A DNA stretch of 64,000 bases, from NCBI RefSeq assembly GCF_012034245.1, contig NZ_JAATEO010000027.1, positions 21,450-85,449 on the forward strand, in the 5' to 3' direction. Shown piece after piece: positions 23,658-31,834 of the stretch. The notes under the pieces are model-generated. The model searched no databases, had not been told where the DNA came from, and saw nothing but the letters and a program-made list of their open reading frames with translations. How positions within the stretch are numbered: the stretch's first letter is position 1; each line of letters begins with the position of its first letter. Made by a program: the position numbers and the translations under genes. The DNA is from Micromonospora thermarum. Lineage in GTDB: Bacteria > Actinomycetota > Actinomycetes > Mycobacteriales > Micromonosporaceae.

Positions 23658-24801
23658 CGGCGCCTCCCTCGTGCAGCCGGCGGGCGAGGTCGCACAGCCG
23701 GGTCCACTGGTCGGCCAGGGAGTGCGTGGTGGTGCCGAGCGGGTCCTTGAAGAAGAAGGCGAGGTCGGTCAGGGGGCCGGTGTGCCCGGCGGCGTGCGCT
23801 GCGGCGGTGAGCCGGGCCAGGTCGAGTACGAGGGGCGCGGCGAGCGCCGAGTCGCAGCCGTGCCAGGTGAACTCCAGGCGCATGCCGGCGCCGAGGAAGC
23901 CGGCGAAGGTGACCAGGTCCCAGGCGGTCTTGAAGTCGCCCAGCTCCTCGACGTACTCGATCCGGGTGCCGCCCTGCGGCAGGTAACCGAGGGTCTCGCC
24001 GAGCACCCGCTGCTTGCTGCGCACCTTGGCGGCGTTGGCGTCCGGGTCGGCGAGATTGGCACCGTCGCCCCCGCCGAGCAGGTTGATCCCGGACCAGGAC
24101 CGGACGTCGAGGTGCCGCATCGCGAACATCGGGGCGAGCACCGACTTGAGCAGCGTCTCCCCGGTCTTGCCGTCGTGGCCCGCGTACGGCACACGGTGCT
24201 CGTCAGCCAGCGCTGTCAGGGCCGGCAGCCGCAGGCCGGTGGACGGGGTGAAGTCGACGTACGGGCAGCCCGCCGTCACGGCCGCGTACGCGTACAGCGA
24301 GCTGGGTGGCAGCACCTCGTCGGGGCCGGTGATGGCGGCCCGCAGCGCGGCCGGGTCGGCGTGCGCGGGGTGCGGGCGGGGTGCCGGTTCGGTGGCCGAC
24401 ACGTTGACCACCACGACCCGGGCCAGCCCGTGCCGCTCCCGGAAGTCGGTGAGGTCGCGGACGACCGCGGCGGCCCGGTCGGCCTGCGTCCCGCCGGTGG
24501 GCGCGGGGCGCAGCTCCCGCTCGACCGCGGCGAGTTCCTCGGGCAGCGCGGCGACCAGTCGGCCCGGCAGCACGCCGGCGGCGGCCAGCGCCTCGGCGCG
24601 CTTCGCGAGCGGGGTGGTGACGACGTCGTGCCCGCCGAGGACCAGGTCGGTGAAGGCCGGCAGGGCGGGACCGCGCACCTCGGGCAGCTCGGTGACGCAC
24701 CCGGTCGGTCCGGTCAACCCTGCCTTCAGGGCGAGCGCCCCGACGATGCTGGTGGTCGCGACCGAGCCGCGCGCCCCCACCAGCCAGACACCCGTACGCA
24801 T
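23641..24801 (-). CDS. myo-Inositol-1-phosphate synthase family protein
   Basis: A 386-residue NAD-dependent sugar-phosphate cyclase of the inositol-1-phosphate synthase family, which turns glucose 6-phosphate into inositol phosphate. The NAD motif is VGARGSVATTSIVG (8-21); the catalytic-domain blocks PYVDFTPSTG, GHDGKTGETLLKS (about 206-218, with the essential lysines), DVRSWSGINLLGGGDG and FFFKDPLG are all present. The GHDGKTG form differs from the DDIKSQ form of the housekeeping mycobacterial Ino1, so this is a separate subfamily. It heads the ebo-type operon, where other organisms carry EboD, a dehydroquinate-synthase-like cyclase. ATG at 24801 has AAGGAGCG just upstream. Product may be inositol phosphate or a related cyclitol. 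Confidence 0.88.
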   Translation of the reverse strand: MRTGVWLVGARGSVATTSIVGALALKAGLTGPTGCVTELPEVRGPALPAFTDLVLGGHDVVTTPLAKRAEALAAAGVLPGRLVAALPEELAAVERELRPAPTGGTQADRAAAVVRDLTDFRERHGLARVVVVNVSATEPAPRPHPAHADPAALRAAITGPDEVLPPSSLYAYAAVTAGCPYVDFTPSTGLRLPALTALADEHRVPYAGHDGKTGETLLKSVLAPMFAMRHLDVRSWSGINLLGGGDGANLADPDANAAKVRSKQRVLGETLGYLPQGGTRIEYVEELGDFKTAWDLVTFAGFLGAGMRLEFTWHGCDSALAAPLVLDLARLTAAAHAAGHTGPLTDLAFFFKDPLGTTTHSLADQWTRLCDLARRLHEGGADAPRR

Positions 24802-24828
24802 GGCGCTCCTTCCCGGTCGGGGAAACCG

Positions 24829-24873
24829 GCCTGCATAGAACTACATAGATATCAGAAGATCGTTCCGAAAGAT
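24829..24873 (-). promoter_or_regulatory. Promoter/operator region of the ebo-type operon
   Basis: On the minus strand a near-palindrome ATCTTTCGGAACGAT (24873-24859) is followed by GATATCTATGTAG (about 24854-24842), which offers a -10 of the TATCTA kind roughly 40 bases before the ATG. The region is markedly AT-richer than its surroundings. Protein binding to the palindrome is inference. Confidence 0.4.
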
Positions 24874-25310
24874 ACTCTTTGTGCGGGATGGGCCCCGCCC
24901 GCCGTCCGCCCCGGGGAAGTTCACCGGCCGGCACCGAAGTCGGCGGCGACGATGCCGGACCGGCGCCCGGTGCGGGTGCGGACGGGCGGGGCTGGCAGGC
25001 AGGGACGGTCGGCGTCTCGCCCCTGCCTCCCCCGCATCCGCCGGTCGGACGGCGGCGCGCCCGACCGGACGACTTCGTCAGGCGCCCAGCGCCTGGAGGT
25101 AGGAGGGGTCGGCGGGTGGCGGCGACCGGGCCGGTCGCCGTCGGGGTGGCGGTCCTCCGGTGCGGCCGGGGAATCCCGGTCCGGCCGCACCGGACGACCT
25201 GCTCGTGCCACCGGACCGGTCGACCCGGTGGCACGTCCTCCGGTCCCGACCCGAACCCGGCCGCGGGGCGCAACCGTGGCCGGCCCTCGCCGGTCGGTCC
25301 CGGAGGTGGC
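24874..25310. other. Intergenic region without a recognisable gene
   Basis: This GC-rich gap separates the ebo-type operon from the Gfo/Idh gene, both on the minus strand. Apart from the stem-loop at 25156-25194 I see no gene, RNA or repeat. Open frames here are arginine/proline-rich low complexity and look accidental. Confidence 0.5.
25156..25194 (-). terminator. Stem-loop terminator after the Gfo/Idh gene
   Basis: A perfect 14-bp inverted repeat (25156-25169 with 25181-25194, TCCGGTGCGGCCGG) around an 11-base loop, about 115 bases downstream of the oxidoreductase stop codon. No T-tract. Confidence 0.5.
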
Positions 25311-26525
25311 TCAGGCGGCGACCGTCGCCAGTGCCGGCTCCACGTCGGTCCACGAGGAACCGAGCTCGGCCGACCGGCCCACCGCGTCCAGCACCAGTTG
25401 GACCTGCAACGCGTCGGCGAACGAGGGCGCCGGGTCGACGCCGGTCGCCACCGCCTCGATAAAGTCCCGCATCTGGTGGGTGAAGGAGTGCTCGTACCCG
25501 ATGATGTGGCCCGGCGGCCACCAGGCCGACATGTACGGGTGCTCGCCCTCGGTCACCAGGATGCGGCTGAAGCCCTGCTCGGCGGCGGGTCGCGTCGCGT
25601 CGTAGAACTCCAGTTCGTTGAGGCGTTCCAGGTCGAAGACCACCGAGCCGAGCGACCCGTTGATCTCCACCCGGAGGGCGTTCTTCCGGCCGGTGGCGAA
25701 CCGGCTCGCCTCGTACGTCGCCAGCGCGCCGCCGTCCAGCCGGGCGACGAACACGGCGGCGTCGTCGACGGTCACCGGGCCGGTGGCGGGCCGGTGACCG
25801 TCACCGTCCACCGTGGCCGCCAGGCCGCTCGACCCGGCGGGCAGCGGCCGTTCCTTGACGAACGTCTCGGTGACGGCGCTGACCCCGGTGATGAGCTGGC
25901 CGGTGACGTACTGGGTCAGGTCGATGATGTGCGCGCCGATGTCGCCCAGCGCGCCGGAGCCCGCCTTGTCCTTCTGGAGGCGCCAGACCAGCGGGAACTG
26001 CGGATCCACGATCCAGTCCTGCAGGTAGGTCGCCCGGACGTGCCGGATGACCCCGAGCCGCCCGTCGGCGACCAACTGCCGCATCATCGTGACCGCGGGC
26101 ACCCGGCGGTAGTTGAACCCGCACATCGACCGCACCCCGGCGGCCTGGGCGGTCGCCGCCGCGGCGGCCATCGCCCGGGCCTCGGACACCGTGTTGGCCA
26201 ACGGCTTCTCGCACAGTACGTGCTTGCCGGCGGCCAGCGCGGCCAGTGCGATCTCGGCGTGACTGTCCCCCGGTGTGCAGACGTCGACCACGTCGACGTC
26301 GTCCCGGGCGATCAGGTCACGCCAGTCGGTGGTGTACGCCTCCCAGCCGAGCCGGTCGGCGGCCTCGGCCACCTTCCCGGTGTCCCGGCCGCAGATCAGC
26401 GCCATCCGGGCCCGCGCCGGCAGGTCGTACACGCGGTTCACGGTGCGCCACGCCTGTGAGTGCGCGGCACCCATGAACGCGTAGCCGACCATGCCGACCC
26501 GCAGTTGCTTGTCTGTCGTGGACAA
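25311..26525 (-). CDS. Gfo/Idh/MocA family oxidoreductase
   Basis: A 404-residue NAD(P)-dependent sugar or cyclitol dehydrogenase. The Rossmann motif is VGMVGYAFMGAAHSQAW (10-26), the family hallmark is HVLCEKPLANT (about 103-113) with catalytic Lys, and the C-terminal domain carries GALGDIGAHIIDLTQYV (about 193-209) with the Asp/His pair. Such enzymes oxidise glucose, inositol and 3-keto-type sugars. It is 20 bases from the substrate-binding protein gene upstream on the same strand, so it belongs to the importer operon and probably performs the first step on the imported sugar. ATG at 26525 lies in a good context after GGGGGGAGA. Confidence 0.93.
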   Translation of the reverse strand: MSTTDKQLRVGMVGYAFMGAAHSQAWRTVNRVYDLPARARMALICGRDTGKVAEAADRLGWEAYTTDWRDLIARDDVDVVDVCTPGDSHAEIALAALAAGKHVLCEKPLANTVSEARAMAAAAATAQAAGVRSMCGFNYRRVPAVTMMRQLVADGRLGVIRHVRATYLQDWIVDPQFPLVWRLQKDKAGSGALGDIGAHIIDLTQYVTGQLITGVSAVTETFVKERPLPAGSSGLAATVDGDGHRPATGPVTVDDAAVFVARLDGGALATYEASRFATGRKNALRVEINGSLGSVVFDLERLNELEFYDATRPAAEQGFSRILVTEGEHPYMSAWWPPGHIIGYEHSFTHQMRDFIEAVATGVDPAPSFADALQVQLVLDAVGRSAELGSSWTDVEPALATVAA

Positions 26526-26545
26526 GGTGGGTCTCCCCCCGTGTG

Positions 26546-27598
26546 TCAGAACCCGAGCTTCAGGTAGTTGCTCGCGTTCTCCTTCGTGATCGTCTCGGAG
26601 GCGAGGATGATCTCCTTGGGCACCTGGAGCTCCACCAGGTCGGACATGCCCTTGCCCTGCCCGATGAGACGGGCCAGGGAGATGGCCGAGGAGGCCATCG
26701 ACGGGCTGTAGGTGACGGTGGCCTTCAGCACGGTGTTGTCGGCCTGGATGTCCTCGATGGCCTTCTTCGAGCCGGCGCCGCCGACCATGAAGAACTCGCT
26801 GCGGTTGGCCTGCTTGATCGCGGCCTGCACGCCGATGCCCTGGTCGTCGTCGTGGTTCCAGAGGGCGTCGATCTTGGGCAGGGCCTGGAGGAGCTGGGCG
26901 GCCTCCTGCTGGCCCGAGTCGGCGGTGAACCGGGCCGCGCGGCGGTTCTGGACCTTGAAGCCGGCCTGGGCCAGCGTGTCCGCGAAGCCCTTCGACCGCT
27001 CCTGGGTCAGCTCCAGCTCGTCCATGCCGGCGATCTCACCGATCACCGGGTTGGCGACGTTCTTGGCCTTGAGCTGGGCGATGATGTACGTGGCGGCGGC
27101 CACGCCCATGCCGTAGTTGTCGCCCTTGATCTGGAGCCGGTAGGCCTTGGCGTCCGGGAACGCCCGGTCGAGGTTGACCACCGGGATGCCGGCCTGCATC
27201 GCCTCCAGGCCGAACGCGTTGAGCTCCTTGCCGTCGTGCGGCAGCAGCACGATCACGTCCGGCTTCTGCGAGATCAGTGTGGACAGCGCCGCCCGCTGCG
27301 CCGCCGCGTCCGCGCCGGCCTCGACCGCCTTGAACTCCACGTCGGAGTACGCGGCGGCCTGCGCCTTGGCGTTGTTGGTGATGGCGGCGATCCAGCCGTG
27401 GTCGGCGGCGGGGGCGGAGAAACCGATGACGACGCGCTTGCCCGGCTCGGCGTTGCCGCCCGTCGCCGCCGCCTTGGTCTGCGCCTCGGTCGGCTGCTCC
27501 TCGTTGCTGGTGCAGCCGGCGAGCAGGACGCCGGCGCCGACGGCGGCCCCGCCGAAGAGCAGCCGGCGGCGCGACAGGTCGCGGCTGTGCTGGGTCAT
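26546..27598 (-). CDS. Sugar ABC transporter substrate-binding lipoprotein (RbsB-like)
   Basis: A 350-residue periplasmic-binding-protein type 1 component of a ribose/xylose/inositol-type importer. The leader SRRRLLFGGAAVGAGVLLAGC combines a twin-arginine motif with a lipobox (LLAGC), so it is probably a Tat-exported lipoprotein anchored outside the membrane. Mature domain motifs include VVIGFSAPAADHGWIAAITN, DVIVLLPHDGKEL, GIPVVNLDRAFPD and DALWNHDDDQGIGVQAAIKQ. The ATG at 27598 is preferred over upstream codons because AGGAGG precedes it by five bases and the leader begins there. Ligand not predictable; the neighbouring oxidoreductase suggests a hexose or cyclitol. Confidence 0.93.
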   Translation of the reverse strand: MTQHSRDLSRRRLLFGGAAVGAGVLLAGCTSNEEQPTEAQTKAAATGGNAEPGKRVVIGFSAPAADHGWIAAITNNAKAQAAAYSDVEFKAVEAGADAAAQRAALSTLISQKPDVIVLLPHDGKELNAFGLEAMQAGIPVVNLDRAFPDAKAYRLQIKGDNYGMGVAAATYIIAQLKAKNVANPVIGEIAGMDELELTQERSKGFADTLAQAGFKVQNRRAARFTADSGQQEAAQLLQALPKIDALWNHDDDQGIGVQAAIKQANRSEFFMVGGAGSKKAIEDIQADNTVLKATVTYSPSMASSAISLARLIGQGKGMSDLVELQVPKEIILASETITKENASNYLKLGF

Positions 27599-27692
27599 GA
27601 CGACCTCCTGGTTTGCGGTGGTGGAGGGAATTTGGGGTGTGCGAGGTCCGGCCACCGTCGTCGAGTTCGGGTGGCCCAGGTGCGGGTGTCGA

Positions 27693-28817
27693 TCAGGTGG
27701 TGGTGAGCCGGTTCCGGTTGAGGAACTGGGTGAGGCTGCGGAACTGGACCTGCTGGACCAGGACGGCCGCGACGATGATGCCGCCCTTGACCATGTTCTG
27801 GGCCTCGGTGGAGAGGCCGTTGATGGCGAAGAGGTTGGTGATGGTGGCGAAGATGACCACCCCGAGCAGGGAGCCGATGATGGTGCCCCGCCCGCCGCTG
27901 AGCAGCGTGCCGCCGATGATCGCGGCGGCGATCGCGTCCAGCTCGTAGAGGTTGGCCATCGCCGCCTGCGCCGAGTTGGCCTGGGCGGTCAGCATGATGG
28001 CCGCGATGCCGCAGCACAGGCCGGACAGCGCGTACAGCAGCAGGGTGTGCCGCTTGACGTTGATGCCGGCCAGCCGGGCCGCTTCCGGGTTGCCGCCGAC
28101 CGCGACGGTCCGCCGGCCGAAGGTGGTGCGGTTGAGCAGCACCCAGCCGGCGGCGACCACCGCGGCGAGGATGTAGACCAGCAGCGGAACGCCCAGCAGG
28201 CTGTTGCTGGCGAGACCGTTGATGAAGTTGTTGTCGGACACCTGGGTCTGCTTGTCGGAGATCTCCGCGGCGAGGCCCCGGGCCGCCACCAGCATCGCCA
28301 GGGTCGCGATGAACGGGACCAGCCGCCCGTACGAGATGAGCAGGCCGTTCACCAGTCCCACCGCGAGCCCGACGGTCAGCGCGCTGAAGATCATCCCCCC
28401 GGCGCCGTAGCTCTGGGTGGCGACCGTGGTGCACCAGACCCCGGCAAGCGCGACGATCGCGCCGACGGAGAGGTCGATGCCGCCGCCGATGATCACGAAC
28501 GTCATGCCGACCGTGACCACGCCGACCACCGACGCGAGCTTGAGGATGCTGAGCACGTTGTCCCAGACCCAGTCCGGGTTGGAGTACAGGTCGGAGCGGG
28601 TCAGGGCACCGATCACGATCAGCGCGACGAGCACCCCGATCAGGGCGAGGTTGCGTCGGGCGCCCTCGCCGGCGTCGCCGTGCCACCAGGAGAGCCGGCC
28701 ACCGGCCGCCGCCTTCTCGCCGGCCGCGGCGGTCTCCGCCGGGTCGACCGGCGGCGACTGCGCCGGCAGCGCCGCCCCGCGCTCCGCCGCGGTGGAGGTG
28801 TCCTTGACGTCACTCAT
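27693..28817 (-). CDS. Sugar ABC transporter permease (RbsC-like)
   Basis: A 374-residue membrane permease of the BPD-transport-2 (RbsC/XylH) family. A disordered charged N-terminal stretch (1-65) precedes about nine or ten hydrophobic segments, including VVTVGMTFVIIGGGIDLSVG (about 104-123), the conserved block of this family, and AIAAAIIGGTLLSGGRGTII (about 298-317). It forms the channel with the RbsA-like ATPase encoded just upstream. ATG at 28817 lies at the end of a start-site element that ends GAGGTGCCGGC. Confidence 0.93.
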   Translation of the reverse strand: MSDVKDTSTAAERGAALPAQSPPVDPAETAAAGEKAAAGGRLSWWHGDAGEGARRNLALIGVLVALIVIGALTRSDLYSNPDWVWDNVLSILKLASVVGVVTVGMTFVIIGGGIDLSVGAIVALAGVWCTTVATQSYGAGGMIFSALTVGLAVGLVNGLLISYGRLVPFIATLAMLVAARGLAAEISDKQTQVSDNNFINGLASNSLLGVPLLVYILAAVVAAGWVLLNRTTFGRRTVAVGGNPEAARLAGINVKRHTLLLYALSGLCCGIAAIMLTAQANSAQAAMANLYELDAIAAAIIGGTLLSGGRGTIIGSLLGVVIFATITNLFAINGLSTEAQNMVKGGIIVAAVLVQQVQFRSLTQFLNRNRLTTT

Positions 28818-28899
28818 GCCGGCACCTCGCTTCGCTCGGTGCCGCCATGAGCCACCGAGACGCTGTGTCGATGATTCGCTCGCTGACGCTCGCTCATGC
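28814..28899. repeat. Start-site element, copy B
   Basis: On the minus strand it reads ATGAGCGAGCGTCAGCGAGC, then GAATCAT, a variable middle, and CCGAGCGAAGCGAGGTGCCGG before the ATGAG of the permease. It matches the element at 18700-18780 at both ends. The ATPase stop codon is the TGA inside the first ATGAG. Confidence 0.65.
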
Positions 28900-30486
28900 C
28901 GGTGCGCCTTCCATCAGGGACCCCGCCATGACGAGGTCAAGCACGGTGTTCTCGTCGAGTTCGGTGGCCGGCGCCTCGCGGACGACCCGGCCCTCCCGCA
29001 TGACCAGCACGCGGTCGGCCAGTCCGAGCACCTCGGGCACCTCGCTGGACACCAGCAGCACCCCGACACCGCGGGCGGCCAGGGCACGGATGACCTGGTA
29101 CAGCTCGGCCCGGGCGCCGACGTCCACGCCCCGGGTCGGCTCGTCGAGCAGCAACAGCTTCGTGTCGCCGAGCAGCCACCGCCCGACCACGACCTTCTGC
29201 TGGTTGCCGCCGGAGAGGGTCCGCACCGGCCGGCGGACGTCGCGGGGCCGCAGGTCCAGGCTCTCCGCGATCCGGTCCGCCTCGGCCCGCTCCTTCGCGG
29301 CGTCGGTGAAACCCGCCCGGGAGTACCGGCCGAAGGTGGCGAGCGTGACGTTGCGGTAGATCGGCTCGCCCAGCAGCAGCGCCTGGCTCTTGCGCTCCTC
29401 GGGGGCCATGCCCAGGCCGGCCCGTACGGCCGACCCGACGCTGCCCGGGCGCAGCGCCCGGCCGGCGACCCGCACCGTGCCGGCGTCGGCCCGCCGGGCG
29501 CCGTAGATGGTCTCCAGCAGCTCCGAACGGCCGGAGCCGACCAGCCCGGCGATGCCGACGATCTCGCCGGCCCGGACGCTGAGCGAGACGTCGGCGAACT
29601 CGCCGGCCCGGGTCAGCCCGTCGACGCGGAGCAGCTCGTCACCGGCCGGCGGCTCGGCGGGCCGGTCCGGGAAGACGTACTCGATGGTCCGGCCGGTCAT
29701 CTTCGAGACCAGCTCGCGGGTCGGTGTGTCGCGGGCCGGCAGGTTCGCCGCGGTGGTCCGGCCGTCCTTGAGTACGGTGACCCGGTCGCCGATCTCGCGG
29801 ATCTCCTCCAGCCGGTGGGAGATGTAGATGACGGCGATGCCCTGCGCGGTCAGCTCGCGGATGATCCGGAAGAGGTTGCCGACCTCGTCGTGGGCGAGGA
29901 CGGCGCTCGGCTCGTCCATGATGATCAGTCGGGCCTCGTGCGACAGCGCGCGGGCCATGCTAACGACCTGCTTGCCAGCGGCCGGCAGCGACCGGACCAT
30001 CCGGTTCGGGGGGATCTCGGCGTGCCCGAGCCGGCCGAGGATCTGCCGCGTCCGCCGGGCCATGTGGCCACGCCGGACGAACCCGAGGCGGCGCGGCTCG
30101 TGGCCCAGGAATGCGTTCTCCCCCACCGACAGGTCCTCGACCAGGTCCAGTTCCTGGTAGATGGTGGCGATGCCGGCGCGCATGGCGGCCTGCGGGTTCG
30201 CGAACGTGACCGGCTCGCCGCGCCACTCGACGGTCCCCGAGTCCGGGCGGTGCACACCCGCCAGGACCTTGATGAGGGTGGACTTGCCGGCGCCGTTCTG
30301 CCCGAGCAGGCAGTGCACCTCCCCGGCGCGGACCTCCAGCCGCACGCCGTCGAGGGCACGCACGCCCGGGAAGGTCTTCACCACGTCGGTGAGGCGCAGG
30401 ACCACTTCACCGGCGACGGTGTCGGCGGGCGCTTCGACCAGCGGAGCATCGGTCACGACGGTCTCCTCGGGTTGCTCGTCGCTCAT
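28894..30486 (-). CDS. Sugar ABC transporter ATP-binding protein (RbsA-like, double ATPase)
   Basis: A 530-residue protein with two tandem ABC ATPase domains. The first (about 25-250) has an intact Walker A (GQNGAGKST) but the degenerate LPAAGKQVVSMARAL signature; the second (about 275-520) has the usual degenerate Walker A GLVGSGRSE and an intact LSGGNQQKVVVGRWL signature with LLLDEPTRGVD. This asymmetry is normal for RbsA/XylG. It energises the sugar importer with the RbsC-like permease and the lipoprotein. ATG at 30486 overlaps the ROK stop codon (ATGA), so regulator and transporter are one transcript. Confidence 0.94.
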   Translation of the reverse strand: MSDEQPEETVVTDAPLVEAPADTVAGEVVLRLTDVVKTFPGVRALDGVRLEVRAGEVHCLLGQNGAGKSTLIKVLAGVHRPDSGTVEWRGEPVTFANPQAAMRAGIATIYQELDLVEDLSVGENAFLGHEPRRLGFVRRGHMARRTRQILGRLGHAEIPPNRMVRSLPAAGKQVVSMARALSHEARLIIMDEPSAVLAHDEVGNLFRIIRELTAQGIAVIYISHRLEEIREIGDRVTVLKDGRTTAANLPARDTPTRELVSKMTGRTIEYVFPDRPAEPPAGDELLRVDGLTRAGEFADVSLSVRAGEIVGIAGLVGSGRSELLETIYGARRADAGTVRVAGRALRPGSVGSAVRAGLGMAPEERKSQALLLGEPIYRNVTLATFGRYSRAGFTDAAKERAEADRIAESLDLRPRDVRRPVRTLSGGNQQKVVVGRWLLGDTKLLLLDEPTRGVDVGARAELYQVIRALAARGVGVLLVSSEVPEVLGLADRVLVMREGRVVREAPATELDENTVLDLVMAGSLMEGAPA

Positions 30487-31661
30487 GACGCCTCCACGAA
30501 GGCCAGGTCACTGGCGAGGACGGCGGCGCCCGCGACGCCGGCCCGCGGTCCCAGCTCGGACAGGACGACCGGGAGGTTGCCGGTGGCCAGCGGCAGCGAC
30601 CGGCGGTACACCACGCTGCGGATCTCGGCGAGCAGGATGTGGCCGAGCTGGGCCAGCCCGCCACCGATCACGATCATCGACGGGTTGGTGAAGCTGACCA
30701 GCCCGGCCAGGACCCCACCGACCCGCCGGCCGCCGTCGCGGATCAGCTGGATGCAGGTGACGTCACCCTCGACGGCGCCCTCGGCGACGTCCACCGCGGT
30801 GACGGCGCCCCGGGCGGCGAGCCGTTCGGCGAGGGCCGGCGACGCGCCGCTGCGCGCGGCCGTCAACGCGTCCTTGGCCAGCGCCGCGCCGCTGAACAGC
30901 GCCTCCAGGCAGCCGACGTTGCCGCAGGAGCACATCGGACCGTGCGAGTCGACCTGGATGTGGCCGATGTCGCCGGCGCAGCCGTCGGTGCCCCGGTAGA
31001 CCTCGCCGCTGAGGTAGATCCCGCACCCGATACCGGTGCCGATCTTGACGAACAGGAAGTCGTCGACCGAGTGGGCCACCCCGCCGTGCCGCTCCCCGAT
31101 CGCCATGATGTTGACGTCGTTGTCGACCACCGCCGGGCAGCCGTGCTCGCGGGTGAGCAGCTCCCGCACCGGGAAGCGGTCCCACCCCGGCATGATCGGC
31201 GGAGAGACCGGGACGCCGTCGCGGAAGCTGACCGGCCCCGGCACGCCGACGCCGACGGCGTCGAGCCGCTCGTACGCGCCGTCCACGCGTGCCTTGTGCA
31301 GCAACTCGTTGACCCGCTGGAGCGTCACCTTCGGACCGTTGCGGATGTCGGCCGGCTCCGCGTACGCGGCCACCGGCTCCAACCGGCCGTTGACCACCTC
31401 GACGTCGATCGAGCTGGCGCCCAGGTCGACGGCGGCGAAGCGCAGGTGCGGGCTCAGCTCGACGAGGGTGGAGCGCCGGCCGCCCCGGGAGGCCGCGAGG
31501 CCCGCCTCGGCGACGTAGCCGAGGCCGACGAGGCGCTCCAGCTCGGCCAGCAGTCTCGGGCGCGGCATCTGGAGCCGATCGGCCAACTCGGCCCGGGAGA
31601 CCGCCCCCTCGTCCCGGAGCAGCCGCAGCAGTCGCACGTGCAGGGGATCGATGGTCCGCAC
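30483..31661 (-). CDS. ROK family transcriptional regulator of the sugar importer
   Basis: A repressor of about 392 residues with a winged helix at the start (SRAELADRLQMPRPRLLAEL) and a ROK fold with PGPVSFRDG, VVDNDVNIMAIGE and the zinc motif CSCGNVGCLE. GTG at 31661 is preferred because AGAGG lies about eight bases upstream; a longer form from 31724 is possible but adds a poorly conserved stretch. It is translationally coupled to the ABC ATPase and probably controls its own operon through the palindrome at 31777-31798, being relieved by the imported sugar. It is a full-length paralogue of the ROK protein at 8057-9271. Confidence 0.92.
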   Translation of the reverse strand: MRTIDPLHVRLLRLLRDEGAVSRAELADRLQMPRPRLLAELERLVGLGYVAEAGLAASRGGRRSTLVELSPHLRFAAVDLGASSIDVEVVNGRLEPVAAYAEPADIRNGPKVTLQRVNELLHKARVDGAYERLDAVGVGVPGPVSFRDGVPVSPPIMPGWDRFPVRELLTREHGCPAVVDNDVNIMAIGERHGGVAHSVDDFLFVKIGTGIGCGIYLSGEVYRGTDGCAGDIGHIQVDSHGPMCSCGNVGCLEALFSGAALAKDALTAARSGASPALAERLAARGAVTAVDVAEGAVEGDVTCIQLIRDGGRRVGGVLAGLVSFTNPSMIVIGGGLAQLGHILLAEIRSVVYRRSLPLATGNLPVVLSELGPRAGVAGAAVLASDLAFVEAS

Positions 31662-31776
31662 GGGACTCACCTCTTCGTCCGCGTCGTTCACATCGGCGCA
31701 ATGCCGATGTGTCGTGTCCGACACAGTAGGAGTCTTCCGCGCCGCCTGTCCAGAGCTTCAGCCCATCTGATTCCAA

Positions 31777-31798
31777 CTTTTGTCTGTACGAGCAAAAG
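31777..31798 (-). promoter_or_regulatory. Candidate ROK operator CTTTTG-N10-CAAAAG
   Basis: A perfect 6+6 inverted repeat with a ten-base spacer, about 115-135 bases upstream of the ROK gene and its importer operon, in an AT-rich stretch. Same spacing as CTTTCG-N10-CGAAAG at 16122-16143. Confidence 0.5.
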
Positions 31799-31834
31799 CA
31801 ATGAGTGGATCTAGAAAAGAACCCCCACCCACCT

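Noticed and set aside
16176..24801. Ordinary terpene biosynthetic cluster
   Set aside because: A polyprenyl synthase is present, but no terpene cyclase, squalene/phytoene synthase or P450; the remaining genes fit the ebo cluster better.
24921..25211. Possible small gene in the gap before the Gfo/Idh gene
   Set aside because: The product is Pro/Arg-rich with no ribosome site or fold, and the frame overlaps a stem-loop.
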